64,000 bases of DNA from Clitoria ternatea (taxonomy: Eukaryota > Streptophyta > Magnoliopsida > Fabales > Fabaceae), in NCBI GenBank assembly GCA_037962975.1, contig CM075673.1, positions 157,190,667 to 157,254,666 of the forward strand, given 5' to 3'. A model generated the notes under the pieces. The model was not told the origin of the DNA. It did not search any database and was given only the letters and a program-made list of their open reading frames with translations. Position numbers and translations under genes: made by a program. Below are positions 22,123-32,779 of the stretch, piece after piece (position 1 is the stretch's first letter; the number at the start of each line of letters is the position of its first letter).

Positions 22123-24481
22123 TAAGTGTTTGTCAAGGGAGACCAAGAAGCCAACGTAAATTAAGAGAAGAATATGGGCTTTCGGTTTTTACTTTAACCC
22201 TCTCATTAAAGATTCATCATTTTTTAGCAAACAAGATCTCTGTTCGAGCTTAATACCTTATCTGAAAATTATTCTGAATACATATTCGGACTCCTAATAT
22301 TATCCTCGATAGCCCTGACCAATACCATCCCAATTGGAGATACTTGGTCTAACACCCATATTTTAATCGGGTCAGTTTTTAGCTTATTCGGTCCCAATAA
22401 ATTACTAACAGTCCCAAAAATCTTAATTTAATTAATTCTAATATTTTGGGAATCAAATAATGCATATACTATTATTTAATAATCATTTCCTTATTAAATC
22501 CATTAATTTAAAATTTGGGATGTTACATATTTCTTGATTAGTAATGAGTTGACAAAATAATTGATTATAATTTGTAATGATTTTTAGAAATTTTTAATTC
22601 AACAGAATTAGTGTTAAAAGCATTCAGGATACCGTTGATAAATTTTGGTAAGTCGACACTTATCTAAAATATGTCGAAATTATATTTTAAGTTTCTAAAT
22701 GTGTCATTGGGTGGTTTATAATTATTAAAATAATTATTATAAAGTTTAGGAATTTTATTATTAAGAAAAAATAATATTTTATGAGCAAATGGTGATTTTC
22801 TTTAAGAAAAGCGTGATTTAATTGAAAGTAATAAAAATTTACAATATATTTTATTTAAGGAATGAAATTAGTTAAAGTTTTACATTATATTATATGTTAT
22901 AATTGAAATTTTTAAAAGTAGCTAGATAAAAAGTATTTTTAGAAAAAAATTTGTATCTTGGCGTTATTTTAGTAACATTTGAATTATATTTATTGTATAA
23001 AAATGTCGCTATAAGATATAGAAATTTTGAAGAATAAAAATAATATTTAATTATAGTTTCAACGATTAATAGAAAAATGGGTGTTAAAATAATTATTATT
23101 AAATTTTTAGAATTTATTAGAATTATCACAAAATATGTGAATTGGTTGTTTAAGCACTGAAATATAATTTTAAAATAACGTGTAGATTATTAAAAATAAT
23201 TATGGTTAATTTACGAATTTCTAGCCTTAGAAACCAGAAATCAGTAATTGTCTTGGAGCGTTATGAGCATCGGAATCGAGAATACCAGGTAGGGGGAACA
23301 TTATATATTTTAAGTGCATGATTTAGGAAATGATTAGGGGATAGTTAGATATTTTATTAAAATTGAGGATATGATTTTGTTTATTCTTGATGTGTGGTAA
23401 TTGCATAACTATCCCATGTTTATTGGTTTTGATATTGTGATGATCCTGAGATGATATGAATATATGATGATGATTTGTTGGTGGATCCTGTTCCTATGTG
23501 ATTGATAAGCGTAAGGTGTTGATGATGATAAATGACACAATATGCTTGCTATGCCTGTTTGAATCGAGATAGTATGATTTATCATGTAATGATTTGTTAA
23601 TAAGCTAGAGTAGCTTGATTGACGATACAATGAAATATGATTATTGTTGGTGCATAGCATTTGCATAGAAAGCTTATAGGACTATAAGGGGCCTGTAATG
23701 CTGACCCAGGTGGAAGGGCTTAGACCATGTGGTGGTTTTTTTGGACTCCATAGAAGTCCTTGAGTGGGACTCAAGGCAGGCCTTAAAGTAGAACTCAAGG
23801 CTAGCCAACAACACTACCATTGTCGCTGGCAGTGACTATGTTGCATGAGTACGTAAGCGGTTTGGTACCTGTAAAATAGTCGAATCAGCTAGGAGTTGAA
23901 ATATATCTTTGTATTTGATATCCCATCGTTAGAACGAATTTGCATGCATTACATAGTTGCGAGGCAGCCACTTTGACATCAATGAGTTGTGGGACAATCA
24001 TTGATGGACACCAGAAGCTGTGAGGTAGCCATTATAGGCATTAGATGTTGTGGGACACTATTAAGGATAATCATGATTGTAAAAGATGATTTGACAATAT
24101 GAACATATTTGTAGTATTAAATTAACTGACAATGGTAATGTAATGAATATCAAATTCGATTTTGTATTTTTCATTTAATATATATATGTTCACCACTAAG
24201 TTGTTGATACTTTTCAGTAGATGTGGACCAAGGCGATGCTTGGTGATTACTCGGTTGGAGTTGTTGTGATCTTAAAGACCTATATAAATATATACATAAT
24301 TGTATAGCTTTTGGTATAGTATCGCTTAGGCTGGCTCCTGATGTATAAAGAATAATCTTTTAATATAGTCTATATGTATATATATATATATGTGTGTTTT
24401 GGGATTTCTGAACGATCAGATAGATTCACTAAAATTCAGAAAAATTTCCCCGTACTTTTATTAAATGGGTGTCACATTGTT

Positions 24482-25471
24482 GATGGAAAGTTGTTTGAAG
24501 CATTTCATAAACTTGACATCGATAAGGTGTCTAAATGACTCAGACACCTCATAATGTTGAAGTTTCTAATCAATAGTTAATAACACACTGGTAGAAACTA
24601 CACTTGCATAGAGAACTCGTACATAAATCCATCCTTCTCGGAGATACAGTTGCTTGTGCTTTGTACGTAGCAAAAGAAGTTGACACTTTAGAACGAACCA
24701 TTTATTGATAAGTTATCACTAGCCGTGAATCTATAATACCTTAATATATATATATATATATATATATTATGTTGTAATTTTTTTTTGTAAAGGCTTACAT
24801 AGTTAAAAGCCTAATCAAAGAAGAAGGAGGAGGAAAAATCAAGATTTAAAGCTTCAACTTATACTTTATGCTCTTCATTACCTTCTTAGTTCCTCACTTA
24901 AGCAAGAAATTTAACAATTTCAAGGTGAAGGGTTTTGCTTTATTTCTTGTAGGTATCATGCTTAAGTTATTAATTGATGAAATTCTGAGTGACTAATGAT
25001 TATTAGATGAACTATTAAAGTGATTTTGTGAATTCTGTAATTCGTAAGTAACTTGTAGTTTTAAGGTCATAACTCCAATTACACTCATCCTAATCAAGTG
25101 AAACTTGTCTTGAATGAAAGCTAACACACAAAAGTATGCCTTATATGAATTTCATGGTTATTGGACGTCTAGTTTAGATGCAAGAGTGATTTAAATTTGT
25201 TACAGTGTTTAGAAGGTGTATCTGAATGGTTTGAAATGAAAAATGTTTAACTTACTCTATAGTTGTCTAAAGTGAGGTTAATTTTGTTTGAAAGCTTGTT
25301 CATCATAGAATGTAACTCATAAGTTTTAGAATTTTTGCTTAACTATATAGATCCCATAAATTTCAAAATGGCAGTTGTTCTTTTAGGGTGAGGTATCTCC
25401 GGAATATAAATTTAAAACCTTTGGAATTTGGGACTCTAGTGAATCGCCCCAGAGTTAAGGAGGGAGACGTA
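24482..25471. other. Spacer with degraded repeat sequence
   Basis: No coding region was found. There is an (AT)n run at ~24740-24766 and a TTAAAGCTTCAACTTATACTTTATGC-like stretch at ~24845 that resembles ~27225, so both may be relics of one LTR family. A segment at 25385-25450 (AAACCTTTGGAATTTGGGACTC) is repeated after the next solo LTR at ~26970. Confidence 0.45.
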
Positions 25472-26954
25472 TGTTAGCCCCGGGATAGTAATAGAAAACT
25501 TGTTAACTCTTTGTGTTTACTATCGGGTCTATTAATTGGCAAGCGCACCAATCATTTATAGTTTTCAAATTTAGATTTCGTTCCACTGGGATTGAAAGTC
25601 CAATAATAACAGTAATTTTCTAGTCACTATGGTAAATTTAAAGAAACTTATACACAAAAGAATGTATATATACAATTTATACAATATTCATAAGATTGCA
25701 TAGTTGAGTTGTTCATGTGATAAAAAGAAAATAAAATCTATCTAAAAAGTTGAGTTGCAATTTAGAATAGGTAAGATACTTGAGATAAAACATAGATAGA
25801 CAAATTATGTTGGAAATTGGATCCCTAATCTAGAATAACAATGAGGAACTCAAGACATGCATATTTAATCATCAAGTTTCATGTCATTGTAGCTTATATT
25901 CATTATAACCGATCCCTCATGATATAAATTCTAAGTATTCACCGTAAAGTCCAATCCCTCGTGAGCTTTCTCAGTAAAAACTTGCATTAAGTCCTGGGCT
26001 TATGGCAACAATGGTTAATAACCCCTATAGAATTAAGATACCAAGGGTATTCCAACTTTTACTTTTATCAAAACAAGTTTTAATATGGCATGAATAATAA
26101 TTCTCTCATTTGACATTCACACTAATACAACAAGTTTCAATACGCATGAAAATCATTCTCCCGTTTGACGTTCATATTAATAAAAGATTGAAATACTAAC
26201 ATGTACTTGAATCATAAACATGCAGAGGTCGAATTCACAACATCATACTCAATAGATTAGTTCACCAATTCCAACATAAACAGATTAGTTACACATGGTG
26301 AAAGTAAAAACAACACTTACAGAGATTGACATTACGAAGGCGATGGAAACTTCACGATACAACGATCACAATACTACACAACACTCTCAAGTATCTAGAA
26401 AACTATTCTAGAACTACAAACTCATAAAATAAACACTCAAACTCGAGTGTATAAGAGAAGATAAGAGTGGGATGGGATGAATGGGATACTTAGAAGTGTC
26501 GGAAATGGCCCTATTTATAGGGCTTGAGTCAGCCTCCATTAAACGCAACTGGAAATGGCCACTAAGGAATTATTTATTCAATCATGCTTTGCCATTTGGA
26601 TCTGTTCCCAGTTCGGCTTGGACACTTGTGCATAGTGGAGTGGCCAATAATGGGTCACTAGCTGAGTGCTTGGCGAAGCTGGCTGTGGAGTTCACGCATG
26701 CGTAGTGTCAGCATCAAAAGTCTCCACGCTACGCGTGGGGTTGATGCTACGCATCAGCTTTCTAGATCTTCAATTTTCTCTTCAAATTCTTTACTTTTTC
26801 ACTGTAAAACTAGAGAAAATTGATCAAGGGCAGATTATTTCCAACAAATTCTATTTATTGAATTTAAAACCTAATTTTCTAACAAATTAAACTAATTTTT
26901 ATTATTTTTATGAAAATTTTATTAAAGATTTTATTGTAAATTTGAGGACTAACA
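25472..26954. mobile_element. 1483-bp solo LTR with TSD ACGTA
   Basis: It starts TGTTAGCCCCGGG and ends GAGGACTAACA, giving TG...CA and a TGTTAG/CTAACA inverted terminus. The perfect duplication ACGTA is at 25467-25471 and 26955-26959. The segment ATTAATTGGCAAGCGCACCA near 25540 is of a type I associate with plant Ty3/gypsy LTRs. A CACGCTACGCGTGG palindrome-like motif lies near 26725. Short reading frames in it (26481-26705, 26666-26890) lack family similarity and are judged non-coding. Confidence 0.8.
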
Positions 26955-26959
26955 ACGTA

Positions 26960-27280
26960 TCTTCGAGATGGAAATATAAAACCTTTGGAGTAAAGGACTC
27001 TAGTGAACCACCCCTAGGATTACCTAAGTATATTTGAGTTGAGATAACCAAGAAGATTTGATGATGATTGTAATTATAAATCAAGAAATGAAAGTGGGTA
27101 TGAATGATTTATGCATCAAAGTTTAAAAAGTTGATACAAAGGTGTAAATGTGTATAAAAGTAAGAGAGAGTATGTTAGAACTCTTATGAAAAGTTGTGTG
27201 AAAGAGAGATCTTGTAAAGGAGTTTAAAGTTTAAAGCTTCAGCTAGTTGCAACCATTTCTTCTTCATTTTTTGTTGTTTT
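26960..27280. other. Short spacer between solo LTR and TRIM-like pair
   Basis: It carries the second copy of the AAACCTTTGGAGTAAAGGACTC segment and otherwise no recognised feature. Confidence 0.4.
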
Positions 27281-27988
27281 TTAGGATAACTTGAAGGAAT
27301 TGATCAGTATTACCTATGCCAACAAAATGCATTTACTTTTCGATAGCCTATCACTTAAGAAATCCAAAGTTAAAAGTTCTTGATTTGGAGCAATTTTGGC
27401 AGGAGTCACCTCTTAAGAACTTCTCAAGAAGTATGTAAGTAAGGCCAAAGCACATTAAAAAGTCTCGTGTTACTTTATGGGGACAATCATTAATCTCAAA
27501 AAAACAACCAGGGCGTTACAAGTGGTATTAGAGTAAGGCATCTTTGAGTAAGGTGAGGTTCGAGGACCAACGAAAATTAGTTGGCATGTGACATCTCAGG
27601 CACTAATAAAGGTAGGGATTGGTCGTTAGAGTTGAGGCACGGACAAGAAGTGACTCCTGTAAGGCTTCTAGTGATAGGGACATATGAATGAATTAAGTAC
27701 GTACTAAAATTAGAAGATTCTAAAGATTGATAGGTACGAGACTATAATTTGAGGACTACTTAAAGGAATTGATTAGTACCGCCCACACCAACAAAATGCA
27801 TATACTTTTTAATAGCCTATCACTTAAGAAATCAAAAGTTAAGTGTTCTTGTCCTAGAGCAATTTTAAGATGGATGACCTCTTAAAAACTTCTTGGGAAG
27901 TGTGTGAGTGAGACCAAAACACTAAAAAAATCTTGTATTACTTTGTAGGGACAATTATCAATCTTGAAAAAGCAGTCTAAGAGTTATA
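27281..27988 (+). mobile_element. TRIM-like element: two ~240-bp direct repeats around ~230 bp
   Basis: Segments 27281-27520 and 27750-27988 are diverged direct copies. Shared blocks are AAGGAATTGATYAGTA, CCAACAAAATGCAT, AATAGCCTATCACTTAAGAA and GGGACAATYATYAATCT. The first copy ends GGGCGTTACA and is followed at once by AGTGGTATTAGAG, close to the tRNA-Met primer-binding site TGGTATCAGAGC. The internal part has no ORF. Short LTRs, a primer site and no genes fit a terminal-repeat retrotransposon in miniature. I could not find a target duplication, so a truncated larger element remains possible. Confidence 0.6.
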
Positions 27989-28024
27989 TTTGCTACAAGA
28001 ATTTGTTTCTCTCACCATTTTGCT

Positions 28025-28055
<31 letters not shown>

Positions 28056-29009
28056 TCCAACCTTAGTTATGTCATAATTGAGCTATTGAATTATGAATAA
28101 GTTAATTTTTCTCAATTCAATTATTGGTCTAATATTAAGTTTTTATAATATCATCTAATCATAATTTGTTATGTTGACAAAAGTAATTAATTTATGTAAT
28201 TATAATTTGTTAGTATCATATTAAAGTTATTTAAGGTAATTTTTAACCAAGTGTATAAAACTAATAGTATAAAAAATTACATTAACAATATGTTCTTCAT
28301 TTTTAGTGGAGGATCTAAAACAAACCTTTAAGAAGGACACCAACTTCAAGTACATTTACTCCAACAATATCTCGCTTATATGATGACTCGGCCTTACACA
28401 CTTCATCTTAATAAAACTTCAATCTTAAAATATGCATCATATCATATCTCAGATTTATAGAATTAAGAGATTTAAATATAGTAAATTTATGATCAATTTA
28501 TTGTAATCTAAATATTTACTTAGTATATAATTGTTTTGCTTATCTTTTGACTCTATATATAATATGTAAAGTCTTAAGAGAAAACAATAAATTTGAAGAC
28601 TTTATACACATTCTCTATGACATAAATGTTTTAGAGGGTTTGTCAAGACTTTTCTCTTAGCACATTGCATATTTAGATTTTTTTTGACATGTTTTAAACT
28701 ATTATTTTCTGTTTTAAATATAAGTAAATTTTAATAAAAAAATTGTCTCATAATATAAAAGTAAAATTATACTTTTCTAATGTCATTAAATGTTTAACTA
28801 CTAAATATGTCATCATTGTATATATTTTCAAGACAATTTATTCTTTGTATAATAAATAATATACTTAAAAAAACTACATGAAATATTTGATAATATTTAT
28901 ATAAATAATTATTTTTAATTATTATTTTATATATATAATTAATTATATTTAACATCAAAGTTAATATTACCGACAACTTTGAATTTACAGCGAAATTAAA
29001 ATTTAGGGT
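27989..29009. other. AT-rich spacer with (AT)n microsatellite
   Basis: A dinucleotide AT run lies at ~28025-28055. The rest is strongly AT-rich with no gene or conserved block that I recognise. It ends at the left terminus of the Mutator-like element. Confidence 0.6.
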
Positions 29010-29170
29010 GGGGCGACGAAGACGGTTGAAGAATTTCTCCCTTCAATACTTCAACGGGATTTTGACCTATTTGGGGTCCTTTGAAAAAAAATTTGTAGAA
29101 TTGGGGTTGATTTTTAAAGAATTAGTTGTCCGGGTGTGTTTGTGTCACTTCAATTTTCAATTTTGGCCAA
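29010..29170 (+). repeat. MULE left terminal inverted repeat
   Basis: It starts near GGGGCGACGAAGACGGTTGAAG and includes TTTTGACCTATTTGGGG and AGTTGTCCGGGTGTG. It matches the right terminus in inverted orientation with substitutions and small gaps. Confidence 0.65.
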
Positions 29171-29789
29171 GCACCAGACGAATTCATTGTCTTCGTCAAG
29201 TGAGCAGGTGAATATGACAGCAATCAGACACGTGTAGGCGTACCAGTAATTCATCTTTCCAAGAGACGAATTTGACTGGTCAATTTTGTCTGGTCACCAG
29301 CCGATTTTATGACACATGGCCCCACATTTCATACTGACAGATGTGCCCCCTATCTCGTCTTGTTGAAAGACGAATTTGAAGAAAATTCATCTGTTTGTCG
29401 AGCGAAAATATGTGTTTAAAATCCCCCACCGGTCCTGCTCACATACACGAGAAGGAGAACGAGGAACGCTTGCTCAGGAGAAGGAGAACGAGGAACGCTT
29501 ACTTGTTTTTGGTTATTGCTCTGATGGTTTGTGTGTTTGTTGTTAAGGTATGAAAATTTTTAAAAATATTTAGAGCATTTCTAATAAGTATGATATTTGT
29601 GCGTTTGCTGCTTATTGTTAAGGTATGAAATATTTTAAAAATATTTAGAGCATTTCTGATAAGTATTATATTAGTAATCTTTTAAATGTTGAAAATAATG
29701 TTGGTATGTCTGTATTTATGTAACTGTTTAATTAAGTTTTTAATGGAAATTAATATGAAGGCATTTCAAAGTTGGTGATTTAGAGGATT

Positions 29790-32594
29790 TTGAGGATGTC
29801 TTCTCCTGTGGTTTTGTACACTAATGGTCAAAAATACGAAGGCCCGGGAGGATATATGTTTGATGGTGACAATAAGTTAATGTATGTCCGGCGAGGTATA
29901 ACTATTGACCAACTGAAAGAAAAAATAATTACTGAGTTGGAACTTGAAGATACTACGGTGATTACCCATTTGACTAGTAGGTTGATAACTGATAAAAGAA
30001 AAAATAAATTTGAGGCTTTTCAATTAACTGATGATGAAGAGATTGATGTTGCGTTGAGAATGGTTGAGTTACAAGCTGATGTACTTACGTTGGAGATATA
30101 TGTTGATTTTGACCAAGTTGGATGTTCGTTGGTGGACACACAAGGTGCCCCCGTCAGAATACTTTTACTTTTAATTAATAGTTAGTACTAAAATTTTTGT
30201 TTGTAATATTTTATTTTGTTTGTTGTGAAAAGTGATACTATTTTAGACGACGATGACCCTGATTGTAATGTTGATGATGAATATGAGAGTGTTGAGGATG
30301 ATGGATCTGATGAGCAACATATCCCCAACTACAGTGATGTGGATACTGATGTTGAAGGGGACTTTGATTCCATTGTGGTTCGTAATGTGACTGATTTACC
30401 CGTGGGTGGTGTTCCATCAAGTTAGTAATATTAAGTTACATTCTATGAGGGTAGTTGATCATTTTTTTGCAACGATGACGAACATTAGCGTTCACAGGAA
30501 ATACGGGTACACCATTTTGGACATCGTCACCACATTATATGAACATAAATTGGGATCATCGAGATGAAGAACAAAGACCACTTGAGTTAGACAGCTCACC
30601 TGGGTGGCGGATTGGTGATGATTTGCATGTAGGACTTCAGTTTGCATCAAAGTCTCAGCTGTAAACTGCCTTGAAACAAAATGCCATAAGAAGCATCAAA
30701 CGTACATTATGGGTGAATCCAAATCAACACATTTAACAGTTAAATGTCCAAATCAAATGGATGGTTGTCCCTGGAGGATGCGAGCAATTTTATCCAAAAA
30801 GACAAATACTTGGGTGGTTAGTAAGTGGGGCGGGTGTCACACTTGCGTCAACGTTGAACTATCTCAAGACCATCTGAAACTGGATTCTGACTTCATCTGC
30901 TCTTGTATACTAGGTATGTCTATGTTGTGTATATGTGTTTATTATGTTGTAAAGTTAAATATTGATGGTTTGACATGTTATATTCAGGGATGGTGAATCA
31001 AGACCTGTCAGTTTCCATCGCCATGATCCAGGAGAGGATACTAGGCGAATGTGGGTTCAAAATCTCATATAGCAAAGCGTGGAAGGCAAAACAAAAGGCA
31101 ATCGTACGTGTATTTGGTGATTGGGATGAGTCGTATGTTGTGTTGCCGCAGTGGTTGTCTCTTATGTGTCAGGTTTCACCAGGTTCAGCATACCATCTCA
31201 CAACATCTGACTACCACATCGGGGTTGAAGTTGATCCACGCTTTCAGACTTTCAAACGAGTGTTTTGGACATTTAAACAATGCGCCAATGCATTTCTTTT
31301 TTGCAAACCGATCCTCCAAGTGGATGGGTCATTTCTGTATGGGAAATATAGACACACGTTGTTGATTGCAATCACTCAAGATGGAAATAATAATGTACTG
31401 CTGGTTGCCTTTGCAATAGTCGAAGGGGAAACTTTACAAGCTTGGTCATGGTTTTTGGCCCAAATTAAGATTCATGTGACTACCAAGATAGGCATTTGTT
31501 TAATATCCGATCGACATCAGAGCATAAAGTATGTGGTCTCAAATCCTCAAATAGGATGGCAACCGCCAAATGCGTATCACGTCTTCTGCATAAGGCATAT
31601 CGCCAGTAATTTTAACAACAAATTTAGGAACACTTCACTTAACCAAGAGTTGTTAAAGCTAGGTATGACACCCAACCAAAACTCTATTGTTTGTTGTGGT
31701 ATGTTGTAAACTAATTGGTAACTTTGCTTTTCTGTAGGGTACATTGCAAGCAGGGAAGCATTTGATAGAAAGTTAATCAAATTTAGAGAGACAGGACGAG
31801 AGATTGCCCAATGGATTGATGGAATCCCCAAAGAACAATGGTGTTTGGCATACGACGAAGAGGGGCGGAGATTCGGGCATATGACAACCAACCTTTCTGA
31901 GTGTGTCAACAAGATCCTAAAGGGCGCACACAATATGCCAATCACAACATTAGTCAAGTGCACGTATTCCCGGATGGTTGAATACTTTGTTCGTCGTGGT
32001 GCGCGTGTAAGATTTGAGTTTGGGGAGGGTATGCGGTACACAAAAAAGGTCATGGAACAAATAGGGAAAAATCAGGCGACTTCTTGTAGTCACCAGGTTC
32101 AACGGTTTGATGTACAAGGTCACAGGTTTGAAGTTGAGGAAAGATTCGACCCAGTAAAACAACATGGTGGGAGAAAGTATACAGTGACATTGTCAACAAA
32201 TCCGTGTTGTTCTTGTGGAAGCCTTAAGGCGTACCAGTTTCCTTGTTCATATTTAATTGCAGTGTGTCAGTTGGTGAGCGTCGACTACTTTCAATTTATC
32301 CATCCGGCGTATTCACAAGACAATATTATCAGCGCATACTCTAGCCAGTGGTACCCGATTGGTAACGACGATGACCTTCCAGTGACCGATGATGTGTGGA
32401 AGCTAATCCCCGATCCATTAAGGATGCGGGCAAAAGGTCATCCCAAGGCCAGTCGGATTCATAATGAAATGGATTGGGGTGACAGTTAATCGGGTACCAG
32501 TATGTGTCAACGTTGTAAACAAACAGGTCAAAACAGACGTCTCTACCCGCAATCTACAACCGGGTCCAGTAGCCAGTCACAAGTCGGTAACTAA
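29790..32594 (+). pseudogene. MULE transposase (MURA/MuDR type), decayed
   Basis: The first exon starts at 29790 or 29796 (MSSPVVLYTNGQKYEGPGG), a PB1-like N-terminus, followed by an acidic region (30216-30425). A MuDR DNA-binding region follows (VKCPNQMDGCPWRMRA, then GGCHTCVN). The catalytic domain shows the first Asp in LQVDGSFLYGKY (~31320), the second in SDRHQSI (~31507), a CIRH block (~31590) and the Glu in NLSECVNKIL (~31895). A SWIM finger follows (CCSCGSLKAYQFPCSY), with Tyr where His is usual. Introns are likely at ~30913-30989 and ~31664-31738. Damage: an in-frame TAA at 30662-30664, a one-base frame change near 30690, and a TAA at 32487-32489 just before a degenerate CQRCKQTGQ zinc-knuckle that stays open to 32592. 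It encoded cut-and-paste transposase; this copy is inactive. Confidence 0.85.
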
Positions 32595-32779
32595 TGTATG
32601 TTTCGACAGTGTGTGCACAAAGGAGCATAATGAAGTGTAATAACATTAGTCAATTTTATTTAATAAGTTAAACAACACTAGCACTTCATTATAATAACAT
32701 AACAACATAACAACATTCCAATATAACAACTATTAATAATAGTACAATAAAGAGTAGTACATTATCATAAATCCCATCT

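Larger units (their letters stand above)
17122..22527 (-). mobile_element. Nested solo LTR-like element, minus strand, TSD TATTT
   Basis: Read on the minus strand it starts TGTAACATCCCAAATTTTAA (at 22527) and ends near 17122 with ...TTTTTAGGGCGTCTCA. The 5-bp duplication TATTT is perfect (17117-17121 and 22528-22532). In reverse complement it shares several blocks in order with the 1801-6353 element: the GA/CT-rich tract (20456-20620), the GAGGTAGGAG block (~19805), a GATGAGCAGGTGTCC-like block (~19100), an ACTCACTCTCCCATG block (~18440) and GTGAAAAATTTAC (~17150). The palindrome array lies at a different relative position, so the two are related but rearranged. Excluding the Harbinger-like insert it is about 3.9 kb. 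Confidence 0.75.
16175..24476 (+). mobile_element. Outer solo LTR-like element, split by a nested element
   Basis: It begins TGTAACATCC after TTGTT(T) and ends AAATGGGTGTCACA followed by TTGTT (24477-24481). The 5-bp duplication matches if one T is allowed to slip in the left-hand T run (16169-16174). Its two parts are 16175-17121 and 22533-24476, about 2.9 kb without the insert. The left part is a CT-rich tract like the start of the 1801-6353 element. The right end carries GAAAAATTTCCCCGTACTTTTATT, parallel to the end of that element. No pol genes are visible. Confidence 0.65.

Noticed and set aside
24585..24660. CACTGGTAGAAA as another CACTA end
   Set aside because: No partner end or subterminal repeats were found nearby.
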